A stretch of 64,000 bases of DNA from Tritrichomonas musculus (lineage: Eukaryota; Parabasalia; Tritrichomonadida; Tritrichomonadidae): assembly GCA_039105265.1 (NCBI GenBank), contig JAPFFF010000007.1, positions 2,542,001 through 2,606,000 of the forward strand, written 5' to 3'. Shown here piece by piece: positions 18,801-27,745 of this stretch. Below the pieces are notes generated by a model. It worked only from the letters and a program-made list of their open reading frames with translations, was not told the origin of the DNA and did not search any database. Each line of letters begins with the position of its first letter. Within the stretch, counting starts at the first letter, position 1. The translations under genes were made by a program, and so were the position numbers.

Positions 18801-20469
18801 TAACTGATTCAAATTGGTTAATGCAGCATTTAATTTCATTATTTGGTGTTAAAGTTATATAAAGTGTTCTTAAATTACTTAAGTCGATCATATTAAATGA
18901 AATTGGCCAAATTTGAGCTTTCCTTTTCTCCAGTTTTATTGCTGGTAAAGCAAATTCTTGATTAAATAATGATGTTTTGATATCATTGTTTTTATCAAAA
19001 TCTTGTTTAAATATATTTTCTGTTATTTTATTGAATTTGATAAAATAATGATTTAATGATTCTAAATTTGGTTTGATATTTTTAAATATCATCTCTGATG
19101 TTTTTTCAGCTTTTTTGTTGATTTCTGAAAACCTTGAAGATTTAATATCTTTAATTTTATTTAGCTCTACTTTTATTTCATCTAACACTACTTGTATATT
19201 TTCAAATAAAATAATAGAAATATTTTGTGATTGGAATTTTTCTATAAACTTTGAACATTTGTATAAAATATTGTTAATAATTTCTGGATATGATTCTTCT
19301 GTTATTGTTCTATCAATACTGAATTGCATTTTGGGTTTTAGCGTCTGAATAAAAGCAGAACTGTTTATTAAATTGATAATTGCATCCCTTTGACTTTGAA
19401 AATCTTTATTAATTTTATTAATGGATTCATTTAATAGTGGTTTAAAAGGAATAGGTATTATTCTGGGATTTATTGAATTAGAAATTTTTTTTAGGTATTT
19501 TTGATTTTTGTGATCATTTATTTGGAAACTATTTTTATCTTGAACATTATAACGTCTTGGATTAATATATACGCCTATTTCATTTTGATAATATGATGAA
19601 ACACCTAAGATATATATTTGTTTTGATTGCTCATCAAATATCTTATAGTTTTTTTTTGTTGAAATAGTTTTGTGATTGATGCATTTTTTTATATCATTAT
19701 TTACAACTGCTTCATTATCATCTAATTCATTGTTGTATATTTTTTCATATGCGGATTGATATAATGAAATATGACTTTGGAATTTTTGAAATTCTTCATC
19801 ATGATTATTTAATCTTTTATTTTTTTCATCATTTAATATAATAACAAAAGCTTTTTCCACATCAGATTTAATGGCATCATAAAGAGGATCAATACTATTT
19901 TTCAATTTTTGCATTATACTAATTAAAGAATCTATATCCCTTTTGATTGTTTCAAAACCTTTTTTTCTATTCTCTAAAAATTTATCTTCAATTTTCTGAA
20001 GCAGTTTTTCTTGTGGATTCTTAATAAATTCTGAAAATTCATTATTCAATTTATTTGTAAAATAATCATGGATCTTGTCTTCAAAAACTGAATCTATCAT
20101 TTGTTGGATAATTATTTCAAACAATTCTAATTGGCATTCTTTCAATTCAATTGACTTGAACATATTGGTATTTTGAGATATTGAATTCAGAAAATCATAT
20201 ATTAAAGATGTTTCTAAATCATATAAATCAGCAATATTTGGCAATAAAAGGTTTATCCATTTCATTGAATTTGATTTATTATCATACAATTTTGGTTTTA
20301 ATTTTTCGATTATGATTTTTGATAACACTTTTGATGTTTCTGTCTGAAAAGTTGATTTAAAAGTTATACAATTTATAGGAGTGAGAATGCGTAAAACGTG
20401 TAAGAAAAGAGGTAATGAATCATCTCCAAATTTGAGGTCATCAAAATAGAATCTCAATTTTTTTGACAT
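12853..20469 (-). CDS. C-terminal open segment of the giant gene: three VWA and a GATase1-like domain
   Basis: 2,538 codons in one open frame. Residues 1-500 are coiled-coil-like. Residues 500-1,000 are beta-rich and of unknown type. A VWA-like fold follows at about 1,560-1,720 (VILIQCSQTF, FFVITDGLDPY). A second VWA lies at about 1,900-2,090, with MIDAS-like VVIDSSNSC and FVFTDGLYDS. Residues 2,200-2,320 resemble a class I glutamine amidotransferase/ThuA fold (AWVICGDNS; GGGVCFWCDN, where the first Cys is a nucleophile candidate). A third VWA starts at 2,488 with LVDATGSMSG, of the alpha-kinase-linked (VwkA) type. Its second half continues in frame past the TAA at 12853: GGGDGPEDWVGAYKRAL and IIHIADAPAHGHSY. 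Confidence 0.75.
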   Translation of the reverse strand: MSKKLRFYFDDLKFGDDSLPLFLHVLRILTPINCITFKSTFQTETSKVLSKIIIEKLKPKLYDNKSNSMKWINLLLPNIADLYDLETSLIYDFLNSISQNTNMFKSIELKECQLELFEIIIQQMIDSVFEDKIHDYFTNKLNNEFSEFIKNPQEKLLQKIEDKFLENRKKGFETIKRDIDSLISIMQKLKNSIDPLYDAIKSDVEKAFVIILNDEKNKRLNNHDEEFQKFQSHISLYQSAYEKIYNNELDDNEAVVNNDIKKCINHKTISTKKNYKIFDEQSKQIYILGVSSYYQNEIGVYINPRRYNVQDKNSFQINDHKNQKYLKKISNSINPRIIPIPFKPLLNESINKINKDFQSQRDAIINLINSSAFIQTLKPKMQFSIDRTITEESYPEIINNILYKCSKFIEKFQSQNISIILFENIQVVLDEIKVELNKIKDIKSSRFSEINKKAEKTSEMIFKNIKPNLESLNHYFIKFNKITENIFKQDFDKNNDIKTSLFNQEFALPAIKLEKRKAQIWPISFNMIDLSNLRTLYITLTPNNEIKCCINQFESVIGPFIPDLYEGKKIKIKIISFIPKELHSQVIINNDNDDIFTYEPLSHPCNPVNIILNVKKYKNSIADENEFSGVIIIRSNDLVNLDLNCLFTLQYLPLIVLIESSQYLVPVNDVFQICCDQFAPNEEIKIKLTIPHFNLIDHLTISKKSFPDNQCEEPLCTIDKNNILTIRMPQNLEFIHGLIIVNILTDFSINFAIKAYPKNYKLHFKIFDHFKNEFFEDLLYVYIQPNSTVKYYCYIDANFEIKISQISLKPNSSSNIAVTLGAISSNKKGVLYFDMDIKMNRNITEQDSSNIALNINGIEKNIKIQFIIADVSIKKSYNQGFFQKETEYRFSKSKTPHKTYNYSKKCFQNINYSEKLKELDNDERPIILINPYEIFILENPYYAVSAYRVFYDKLEQNDSSFMNSANYYIIRDDNKIENKPSFSIFDVNLIGYIEYTKKSFFRTSKYYRWFPFCNEYIKEYDQLDLYSNREGNIKKAKENINSFLKELCSKLPLNLNDLTFEESCEYILDNIDKIPCTNFAPVVAKIAHGKLNLDSWKSIQNEILQSFPIKDPPKNMNEEEKIIYWHNFIMILYSSFKKRYKELEKYNFYLFLQIEWDIIENYKKHAFQISPSLKEKFIIELNKIKKLEIISFKNKFSGESQRWIIRRNAEPEILREHDCNEETKVFTQKPHSISYDLDQMKNSMQSLEIPDTSSAKSIEQMVDVFMKLTNLSQLLPFYICVLKDNKESLSRIHEWFNFLVHAYFQCISHKSSFLKKYITSFTNAFEHLCARLAQSGVVFNEEGKSFIKNIKFKQNIQDYFEMPDPIGPPPAYCYWSNNKYNLKQKNDLGLSSYKLFDKKKSMNVKMNSNIDRNNKTDLKPKNRVKEIKNVNVKVVSTYIDDEIIGEENNEKKNEVLELSPLSTTAGQIVEVPKDKLEMVKNGFKGKDMISGIVYRIKNFKCEGSLPLPEKFPKKIPLEILHKKYPVDVDSKEDPIIDIIKKTDLLSAHFIQNCIDSECSIKNTCAVILIQCSQTFSPENKLSCAMLADSLSKAFNAINMSFSIAIFADYKFQFEIKKFDEDYSDDVLYRVYDSMKIERFAPRIADACYFAKQTLICPYKPNRAFFVITDGLDPYMNYTDDWKKYILNDTHDNFGFLILHSAYLYNDQFEIVNKMWKNFSSSVNDANSLSRYYEFTSDSIFFGEADISISILLEPFKDTSKDLEKHEFQKPIEYQESINKKAIDHAKCFINSYYNDKIDSIFVINDSIYEQSKGVVFPSFRITSNYVVRLNNADYDEQINHDIIYHKKAANEHLKNSIFKFNKPSQMGPSAKSSSRLYYAGYLKFVLTQGQELKIYLEKNTGYKRDYRVSVVIDSSNSCFNDLMYPHSLQTIVTFLRTLSTIQIPYFDLIVATSENPLILAVNQNSQNCLDPRGSYIWPSLFSILEKKNKKSNLYDAVLSAMQLKSTIIAKKSFLFVFTDGLYDSNEVNSLKNLFLSCREYQITAIGIAIGLYPKRIEKIFQQCVWSINPTYIITAISTFFGNESSNFIDEIKLFGPPPPEYDEIKSLMSSICENYPGTILFKDLYKHLYNQALCKESFPAYQSEIKNISSLKINPSLTPKNIMYLKNTFKGQKILICAYWSKKIAGADEYEWVDPIYLKTPFQKDNPDCKCVKDVLSYYGIEIDIVMNYKEAIMKLQSGEYFQAWVICGDNSINLPDENATKNNEAYLVVQFIDYLEIYWKSGGGVCFWCDNDPLFFQANLFLERVEFPEEVRKTKVRIVEGYLGMKYIEIGKMSTDNKGVFISQNEMNMGKYTRSSISHNLVKLYEGYTISRANYSDINNIEPFLPFVYDSEGGLISFYYPSKPNNQCCDLFFDCGFTKLFYELKYSENDGTERYILNIAGFLAQYERRHYELGENGPKIFRPTKFSMIIDENKLSSSILNPAFDILYLVDATGSMSGQIQSAKEECINISNELKQELPGFDFQFGAIFSRDPIDSP

Positions 20470-22040
20470 TCTACATTACTGATCAACCAAAATGTTAAGG
20501 ATGGATATTTTGCACATAAATCAATTTGTTTTAACCAATTTCTTTTAACAAAAAATAGATCCTCATCTGAAAAACGAAAAGGCTTTCTAGAATCTTGCGC
20601 TTTACAAATTGGATATAATAACAATATAATCCTGAAAATATCTTTTTTGAGTATTTGATTTTGCCTTTCAATAGTCTCAATGAAGTTTTCATTGATTGTT
20701 ATATTGCATAAAACTTTTAATGAAATTTTTGAAACCTCATTTAAATATTTTTCTAGGTTTTCATATTGAGAAGGATCTATATGTGATAAATGATTCAATA
20801 ATTCAGGGGATGGAAATATATTTTCTTTGAATAATATTCCTGGACTTGTTCCATTTATAAATAAATGATGTATATCTAATGGTGTATATTTAGGAATTAA
20901 TATCATATCTTTTGGATGATATTTTATAGAAATTTTTCCAGCCCAATATTCAAGATCTTCATCATATTCAGTTCTATTAATATACTTTTCAAATTCATTT
21001 TTTAATTCTTCAGGATTAGTCAAAAGTTTATGATCAGTTCTTTCAAATGGGAGTAAATGCTGAATAGTTAAAGCTCTTGCATAACTTTTTGTTTTGTTAA
21101 TTATGATATTTTTCTTTGACTCATCGGAATCTTTTAAATTTGAATATAAGAATTGAGCCAATTCTTTTTTATCAAGATCTTTTTGATGATATAGTTCATA
21201 TAACACATCTAATGCATTCAAGTTAGTATCTAATTTTTGAATTGTGTTGAGAAGATTTATTGTGTGAGAATAATTAAGATATATTGAACAAATTTTCTCA
21301 TGTGTACTACTTTGATGGGCCATACTCTTTTTCTTTAACGGAAATGGTATTTCACCAAATTTAATATTTTTTTCATAACTATTTATATTTTTTATCATCC
21401 TATCAACATTTAATTCATCTTTGTCAATTGATTGTTTCATTTGTTCAAAAGAACTTGATGTATATGCATTTTCTATATATTCAATCATTTCATTCAACAT
21501 TATCATATCATCATCCAATGAATCTTGTTTGGCTTTATTCAATTTTCCTAAAAGAATTTTTTTTCTATCATTAATTTTCCTTTCTTCTTCTTTATATTCT
21601 TCTTTTAATTCATTTGCGTTTATCTCATCCATTTTATTTTCTAATTCTATTATCCATTCATTTAATTTGTTTTGTAATATATTACTAGTTTCTTTTTCAT
21701 GATCATGATTTAACTGTTTAAAAGTTAGAGCATGTGGATTTTTATTTTTATTATTTATATTCAACAATATATCATTGAAAATATCTTTTAATGAACCTAA
21801 ATCTTTGCACATTATTGAGAGATTGCTGCTTTTTTTCAAGGTATCAGAACTACTATTCATTATTGTAAACGCATTAGGTAATTTTTGCTCCATATTAAGA
21901 AAGTAGTTTAATAAATGAATTGCAGACTTATTATCATTTAAAATTAAAATATTCCATATTGAATTGAATAATGATATTAACTCTATTTCAAAATGACCAA
22001 ATAAAATAGACAAATTAAAATCTACTTGCTTACCAAACAA
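20454..22040 (-). CDS. Middle open segment of the giant gene (helical linker)
   Basis: About 528 codons are open to the stop at 20454. The segment is rich in Lys, Glu, Asn and Leu with long heptad-like helices (ELKEEYKEEERKINDRKKIL), as expected of the linker that follows the AAA+ ring in midasin-like proteins. Its 5' side continues upstream of 22040 in the same frame to the A-run near 22170, so 22040 is not a true start. Its 3' end overlaps the 20469 segment by 16 bases in another frame across a seven-base A-run. It is therefore a piece of the same gene, not a separate one. Confidence 0.65.
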   Translation of the reverse strand: MFGKQVDFNLSILFGHFEIELISLFNSIWNILILNDNKSAIHLLNYFLNMEQKLPNAFTIMNSSSDTLKKSSNLSIMCKDLGSLKDIFNDILLNINNKNKNPHALTFKQLNHDHEKETSNILQNKLNEWIIELENKMDEINANELKEEYKEEERKINDRKKILLGKLNKAKQDSLDDDMIMLNEMIEYIENAYTSSSFEQMKQSIDKDELNVDRMIKNINSYEKNIKFGEIPFPLKKKSMAHQSSTHEKICSIYLNYSHTINLLNTIQKLDTNLNALDVLYELYHQKDLDKKELAQFLYSNLKDSDESKKNIIINKTKSYARALTIQHLLPFERTDHKLLTNPEELKNEFEKYINRTEYDEDLEYWAGKISIKYHPKDMILIPKYTPLDIHHLFINGTSPGILFKENIFPSPELLNHLSHIDPSQYENLEKYLNEVSKISLKVLCNITINENFIETIERQNQILKKDIFRIILLLYPICKAQDSRKPFRFSDEDLFFVKRNWLKQIDLCAKYPSLTFWLISNVECQKN

Positions 22041-22308
22041 AAGTGCTGTTTTTAATATAATTAAAATTTTACTTTTGTTATCATTTTTGAAAAGATCAAA
22101 TAATGGATGATTGTTTCCAGAAATTTGTGGATAATTTAATTCATATGTATTATTAAAATTGGGCTCAGTTTTTTTTTTTCATACAATTAATTAATTCAAT
22201 AACCGAGGAGTAAAATGTTGATTTAATTTCAATTGGATTTAATTGATATAAAATTTGGCTTTTGTCATCAATAATTTCGAAATTTGACTCTGAAATCGAA
22301 AAATCAAT

Positions 22309-25300
22309 TTAATAATCGCATTTAACAAAAGTTACTAATATTTCTTGATGATTAATAGAAAATCTAATTTGATTCTCTTTTAGCTGAATAAATAAGGGCA
22401 ATAATTTCAAAACATTTAAAAAGTTTGATTGCCGAATTATTTTACAATTTAATAATGTAAATGCATCTTGAAAAATTGATGGTGTTTGTAGAATTTTAGA
22501 AAGAATCGATAATACCTTTTTGAAATTAATATCATGTAAATGTATAGCAATTTCTGAGATTGTATTTAATGATGAATTTGAATAAAAACAAACTGGTGTA
22601 TAATCAATCAGTAAATCTTTTTCAATAAGATTTTTAATGAATGACATTTGTGACATGTTATGTGTAGTTCTGAGTTTTTTCTTAAAAAATATGTCATCAA
22701 TCTTTAATGAAAATTCTGTACTTTTAATTCCGTTAGTTTTACTTGTTTCATATAAATTGCACAAAAATTGCAACAAAATTGATAAACTGCCAAATCTATT
22801 TATCAATTCAGGTGAATCCATTTGGTGTAAAGTATCAACTATATGGAAAATCAATTTATCAATGTCTCCATATTCAAATTGGTATATTTTTTCATAGAAA
22901 TTTTTAAGTTTAAATTGTGATGTTTCTTTGAGCATTTGTAATTCGTACAAATCTTTCAAAATATTTTTATATTTTTCATTTGATAAATCAACATCTTTTT
23001 TCATTGCTTGAATTAGATTAAGACTTGGTTCTTTAAATAATTCTTCCATTAATTGAGAATAAAATTTTTCAGGTTCTTTACAAGAATTACAATAATTTAA
23101 ACTAATGCATTTATGCAAAATATTTGCAATACAATCACAACTGTCATTTTCGAAATCTGTATTTAATATGTTCATATTGCACAAAAGAGAACGACCTGTA
23201 AATTTGTTTGATGCGGCAAATTGCTTTTGATTTTTCAATGAATATTTCTTTGCATATTCATGAACCTGTTTTAATCTTGAACTTAATAGTATGTTAATAT
23301 CTTCATTTATTTTTTTATTCATTGATCCATGAAGCACAATACCAGATGTAATTGTTGTCATATCAATTGGTTGTGAAACAAAAACACAGAATTTATTTAA
23401 ATTAGATTGACTAAGTCTATGATCAGGTTCAATTTCCTCAGGATTATAAGTAATAAATAATTGGAAATCTTCATGAATTTTGAATTCACCTTCAGCATTT
23501 CTTGAATATACATATTCTGGTCCTCTTTCATACAGGTTTAAAACTGGATTTTCTTGGCATAATGAAACTATTCTTTCAAATAATTCTTTTTGAGCAGATT
23601 CGATTCCATCTATTAAAACCCAATCACCCTTTTGCATAGCTTTTATAAATGCAGAATCTTCTTGTTTATAATAACGAAGGAATGAGCGTTTGGATTTCAA
23701 TAAATTTGCTTCATTTAAATATTTGTTTTTATGGACAGATGATCTGATAATATCTTCAATTTTTTTAAATTTATTTGGTTCCCAATCATTTACATCGTTT
23801 ATATCAAGTATTTTATATATTTCTTCTCTTAAATCGTTCTCTTTGCATAATATATTAAAGCATTGAATAATTTCTTCAATATCTTCTGATGATAATGAAT
23901 TTGATGGAATGAGTTGACCTGTCAAAGCTTGAATACCTGTTTCATTGTTTGCTTGGATAACAATTAATTCTCTGCCAACTAATTGTGCAAAATACATAAC
24001 ATTATGAGTTTTTCCAGAAGCAGTAGGTCCTTCAATTATTGCTGGTTGTTTCGATATGACTGCACACATTAAAAATAATAAACAATTGCGTTGTAGCATT
24101 GTTAAAGAATTAATATATTGAAATGCTTCTTGGGATAGCTTATAATTATTTAAAATGATATCAATATAAATTTTTGTGGAATTTAAATATAAATTTGCAC
24201 AAAAACGTCCATTTTCAATTGAAAACCTCGGCCACAAATCAGTTACATCAATATCCAAAAGTTTTATAGCATCTTCGATATCTTCTTTGTCAGAATATTT
24301 ATACAATAATAACATATTTTCGACTAATGAACTATCTAAATTTTTTAATACCCCTTCTGTAAATAATTTATATTTTTTGATATCGTTTAAAGTATACAAT
24401 TGAGCTATTTTTGATTTTGGTACAAATTTTGACATCGTATGATAATAATTCATGAATGATTTTTGGTCTTCAGTACACTTTTCTTCATTAAATATTTTCA
24501 AAGCTATTTTATTGGTTTGATCAATTGTATATTGAGGAATAACGTGATATATACAATTATTTTTAAATGATTCAGGTAATTTATTTTCGCTTGTTGTTTG
24601 AGAACTTGGATCATAAAATCCAATAATATGATAATTCCCTTTTTGAATTATATCACCATTTGATAATAAAAATGAACTTTGAGATTGATCAAAAATTGGT
24701 GCAATTGAATCCAAAAATGATGATGATGCTTGATTTAAGTTTTCTATTACAATTATTGTATTGTCATCTTTTGATTCAGAATTTATTAAATTCAAAATTT
24801 TGGATGGTGTGAAAACAAATTCAAGTTTTCCATTTTGTCTTTTAGGTATAGTTTTTCCAAGTAAATCTTCAAATGTTGTAACATTTGAAATACCAAAAAA
24901 TATAATATCATAGCCTGTAACCTTTGAAACATATTCAATTGCTGTGTGCATTCCTCTACCAGAAGGACCTTCAAGAATAACTGGATAATGAATTGCTAAT
25001 CCTATGAAAATTGACTCAACAATATCAATAAATGGATTAACAAATGCTATATTTGATTCGATTTTATTACATTTACGAATAGGTATTGAAAGATTGCTGA
25101 TGTCAGAGAATGTATATTTCATATTTCTAATTTCTTTGTGATATATAGGTGATTCTTCTTTATAAGTATTTTCTACCAATTCTCTAAAATTCTTATTTAC
25201 TTTTAATCCTAATAACTCATCTATTATATCCAAAATCTTTTTTTTGTTTGAATCATCACTTAATGGACTTATTAAGATTCGATTTAATGCAATGCACAGC

Positions 25301-26082
25301 TTTTCTTCGATTTCTAAATCAGATACTCCATTTATTAAGTGTATCATTTGTATTATCTTTGATAAAATTGGAAATTGAAGTTTTTTATTTAATTTTGTAT
25401 TATAATTTTCAGAAAATGTTATTAAATCTGTTGCTAACTTTAATGGTAAATTGTTTGATAGGCATATACTTGACAAGGCACTTCCAATTTCTTTATCGTT
25501 ATAACTTGAACTATATACTCCTGTTAATCTTGAATTAGCTGCCTCTGAAAGATTTTTAACAGAATCCGCTGATGCTAAAGAAATAATTTGAGTATTATTT
25601 GAAAAATTACTTAAATTACGCGTATTTGAAGATGTAAATGTATTGCATATATCTTCATTTAATGATAAGCATGGATTATTACTTAATACTGGATTAAATC
25701 TTTCTAAAAGTTGTGGACTTAATGCTGGTAATTCGTCTAAAATTAATGGATATTGCTCAAGAATAGCACTTGTAATTAATCCAGGTTTGAAAATTGTTGT
25801 ATAATCATTTAAGTCACTAATTTCATCATTGAAATAAATATCTTCTTGAATATGATCAATTAAATGTTCAAGTATTTTTTTGAGAAAGCTTGGAATTGTG
25901 CTATCATTAAATTTCTTTTCTAGATATAAATGTAAATATCGACCAATTTTCTTATAATTGATATTATTTATTTGATTATATTTATTAGCATTTTCATTCG
26001 GTATAGAATGATTAAGATCTTCATCTTCAGAACATGTATCTGATAAATCAATTGAAATTCGTCTAAAAATTTTTGGGGTTAA
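22309..26082 (-). CDS. N-terminal open segment of the giant gene: tandem midasin-like AAA+ modules
   Basis: The frame is open from 26082 to a TAA at 22309-22311 without an ATG near its 5' end, so it continues the ATG-started 26063-26275 piece (SMRDVRKIFRRIS, an AAA lid-like helix). A first module shows ILDELPALSPQLLERFNPVL near 25730, a Walker B and following helix. A second has EGPSGRGMHTAIEYVSKVTG, which lacks the usual P-loop Lys, with TIIVIENLNQ as a degenerate Walker B. A third has a full P-loop EGPTASGKT near 24030, then DWVLIDGIESAQKELFERI and FQLFITYNPEE, matching midasin/dynein AAA order. At least one module could bind ATP. Confidence 0.75.
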   Translation of the reverse strand, partial: LTPKIFRRISIDLSDTCSEDEDLNHSIPNENANKYNQINNINYKKIGRYLHLYLEKKFNDSTIPSFLKKILEHLIDHIQEDIYFNDEISDLNDYTTIFKPGLITSAILEQYPLILDELPALSPQLLERFNPVLSNNPCLSLNEDICNTFTSSNTRNLSNFSNNTQIISLASADSVKNLSEAANSRLTGVYSSSYNDKEIGSALSSICLSNNLPLKLATDLITFSENYNTKLNKKLQFPILSKIIQMIHLINGVSDLEIEEKLCIALNRILISPLSDDSNKKKILDIIDELLGLKVNKNFRELVENTYKEESPIYHKEIRNMKYTFSDISNLSIPIRKCNKIESNIAFVNPFIDIVESIFIGLAIHYPVILEGPSGRGMHTAIEYVSKVTGYDIIFFGISNVTTFEDLLGKTIPKRQNGKLEFVFTPSKILNLINSESKDDNTIIVIENLNQASSSFLDSIAPIFDQSQSSFLLSNGDIIQKGNYHIIGFYDPSSQTTSENKLPESFKNNCIYHVIPQYTIDQTNKIALKIFNEEKCTEDQKSFMNYYHTMSKFVPKSKIAQLYTLNDIKKYKLFTEGVLKNLDSSLVENMLLLYKYSDKEDIEDAIKLLDIDVTDLWPRFSIENGRFCANLYLNSTKIYIDIILNNYKLSQEAFQYINSLTMLQRNCLLFLMCAVISKQPAIIEGPTASGKTHNVMYFAQLVGRELIVIQANNETGIQALTGQLIPSNSLSSEDIEEIIQCFNILCKENDLREEIYKILDINDVNDWEPNKFKKIEDIIRSSVHKNKYLNEANLLKSKRSFLRYYKQEDSAFIKAMQKGDWVLIDGIESAQKELFERIVSLCQENPVLNLYERGPEYVYSRNAEGEFKIHEDFQLFITYNPEEIEPDHRLSQSNLNKFCVFVSQPIDMTTITSGIVLHGSMNKKINEDINILLSSRLKQVHEYAKKYSLKNQKQFAASNKFTGRSLLCNMNILNTDFENDSCDCIANILHKCISLNYCNSCKEPEKFYSQLMEELFKEPSLNLIQAMKKDVDLSNEKYKNILKDLYELQMLKETSQFKLKNFYEKIYQFEYGDIDKLIFHIVDTLHQMDSPELINRFGSLSILLQFLCNLYETSKTNGIKSTEFSLKIDDIFFKKKLRTTHNMSQMSFIKNLIEKDLLIDYTPVCFYSNSSLNTISEIAIHLHDINFKKVLSILSKILQTPSIFQDAFTLLNCKIIRQSNFLNVLKLLPLFIQLKENQIRFSINHQEILVTFVKCDY

Positions 26083-26265
26083 TTACATAATCTGAAATTC
26101 GTCTAAAAATTTTGCGAACATCTCTCATTGACCATTTGTTAATTAATGAAATATCAGAACTATTTATATCATATATAAAATTGGCGATTCGTACAGCATC
26201 ATATTGACTTATTGTTTCATTTTCATTTAATAGTTCTGATTTGGCAATAATTTCTAGAAATTTTA

Positions 26266-27084
26266 ATGCCAACATGTGTTAAAAATGTAACCAAAAAATA
26301 TAATGAAGACGATTATACTTTTGAAACATATCTTGGCGAATCATTAAATATCGATGATATCAGCTCGACAATTTTTTGGATTTTCAAAACATTTTCAGAA
26401 TGCTTTATCATAACACCACCACCAGGTAGTAAAAGTAAAGTCAATCCCAAATCACGTCTCCGACCATCGACATCAACTCAATCTTCCACATCCAATAACA
26501 ATACCAGTAACACCAACGATACGAACAATACTGATAATACGAATACAAATGCACAATTAGTTCCAAGTGGCAGTTTCAACTTAGCAGATAGCTTTGTTCC
26601 ATAATTACCGGAACTTTTCCTTTCAATTCGCACCCAACTTTCCAGTATTTCACCGTCAATCAATTCATTACTCGAAATCCGTGGAATTAAAACACATGAT
26701 TTCTGCGTCGACGACTTCAAATCATTTTTTGTTCGTAATCGTCCACTTTCAGATGCCCAACTTTTTACTACAGCCATGATTTCAGCATCAAATACACCAC
26801 AATTTCTTGCTGCAGTTCTTTGTAGCCTCCTTGTTCTTCTTCAATCGGCTCTTCAACGAAATCAAAATGGAAACGATAGTTCAAGCATTGAAAATTCAGC
26901 TGCATCTGAAAAAGAAACAAGAGGAAGAATCGAAATGTTTAGAAGAATTTTCGCTACATCATTGCCACTTTTAGATATGTGACTCATTCTTTACAACGAA
27001 AAAGGACTTTGTGGAAGCAGATCAAGAGCTCACGCTCAACAACAGCAAAAGCAAACAAATAATGGTGATGCTGTGAATGAATAA
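26266..27084 (+). pseudogene. Unrecognised host gene, decayed, divergent from the giant gene
   Basis: A single forward frame runs from 26266 (MPTCVKNVTKK) to a TAA at 27082-27084, interrupted by a TAA at about 26602 and a TGA at about 26980. It encodes an N-terminal segment FWIFKTFSECFIITPPPGS, then an Asn/Thr/Ser-rich low-complexity linker (residues 65-95). A helical C-terminal region follows (NTPQFLAAVLCSLLVLLQSAL), then LILYNEKGLCGSRSRAHAQQQQ. The low-complexity repeats and helix-rich tail look like a trichomonad nuclear or scaffold protein; no family is recognised. Its start overlaps the start of the giant gene by ten bases, so the N-terminus is probably cut at this junction. Confidence 0.5.
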
Positions 27085-27745
27085 GTTCTTTTTTATTATT
27101 TTTTTGTTTTGTTTTGTTTTCTTTATTTTTAATAAAAATCATATTTCTTTCTGATCATTTAGTTGTATTTTTGATTAAACTAATTTGGAGGTCATAATAA
27201 ATATCAAAATTCCTATTAAAATATTTATATTTTGATTCTCAAATGAACAAAAAAGTTGGGATTATCTTCAAAATATACTTTCATCAAAGTATGCAAAAGT
27301 GGCAATAAAATGGTTAATATCTCGTTTTATTTGAAAAAAGGCCATTTTATGCGATATTTCCATCTTTTTACTTTGGTTAGTAAAATATCAATATTATTTT
27401 TTTTAATTTTTATATATCATATATATTTTATTCTATGATAAGATATTTCGTTTAAATCTAAACATCATTTAGTTTTTTTTTTTTTTTTTTTTTCTGGTTA
27501 ATATCATTATCCAAGGATTTACAAATTAAAGAAATAATTTTAAACGTGCACTTTTCATATGATTTTTATATGAAAATATTATAAAAATAATTTGATTTTT
27601 CTATAAAAAGATTGTTCTTTGCATCTTTTTATATTTTGGAAACAATGAAGACAATTAATACTAATTGTGATCATTGAATTTATCTATTTTCAAATAAAAA
27701 CATGATGTATTTAATAAATATACTGCTTTTATAATATAATTTTTA
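27085..27745. other. AT-rich intergenic stretch
   Basis: About 660 bases with homopolymer runs, including a T-run of about 27 near 27468-27494. No coding or repeat structure could be supported. Confidence 0.6.

Larger units (their letters stand above)
12370..26275 (-). pseudogene. Giant AAA+/VWA/amidotransferase-like host gene, decayed (13.9 kb)
   Basis: One leftward gene of about 4,600 codons can be followed from ATG 26275 (MLALKFLEIIAKSEL) to a TGA at 12370-12372. The order is midasin-like AAA+ modules, a long helical linker, three VWA domains and an amidotransferase-like domain between the second and third. This resembles midasin-type remodelling ATPases, which use a C-terminal MIDAS/VWA domain for substrate contact, but the extra VWA and amidotransferase parts set it apart. 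The frame is interrupted by a short tandem duplication near 26050-26110, a TAA at 22309-22311, shifts at A-runs (T on the plus strand) near 22169-22179 and 20456-20464, a TAA at 12853-12855 and a TAG near 12520. It is probably a recently inactivated host gene. Confidence 0.75.

Noticed and set aside
22040-25476. Starts at 22040 and 25476 as separate genes
   Set aside because: Both are non-ATG starts inside longer open frames that continue upstream; they are parts of one giant gene.
26478-26777. 99-residue minus-strand frame opposite the broken host gene
   Set aside because: It is antisense to a longer, compositionally better frame and has no start context or motif.
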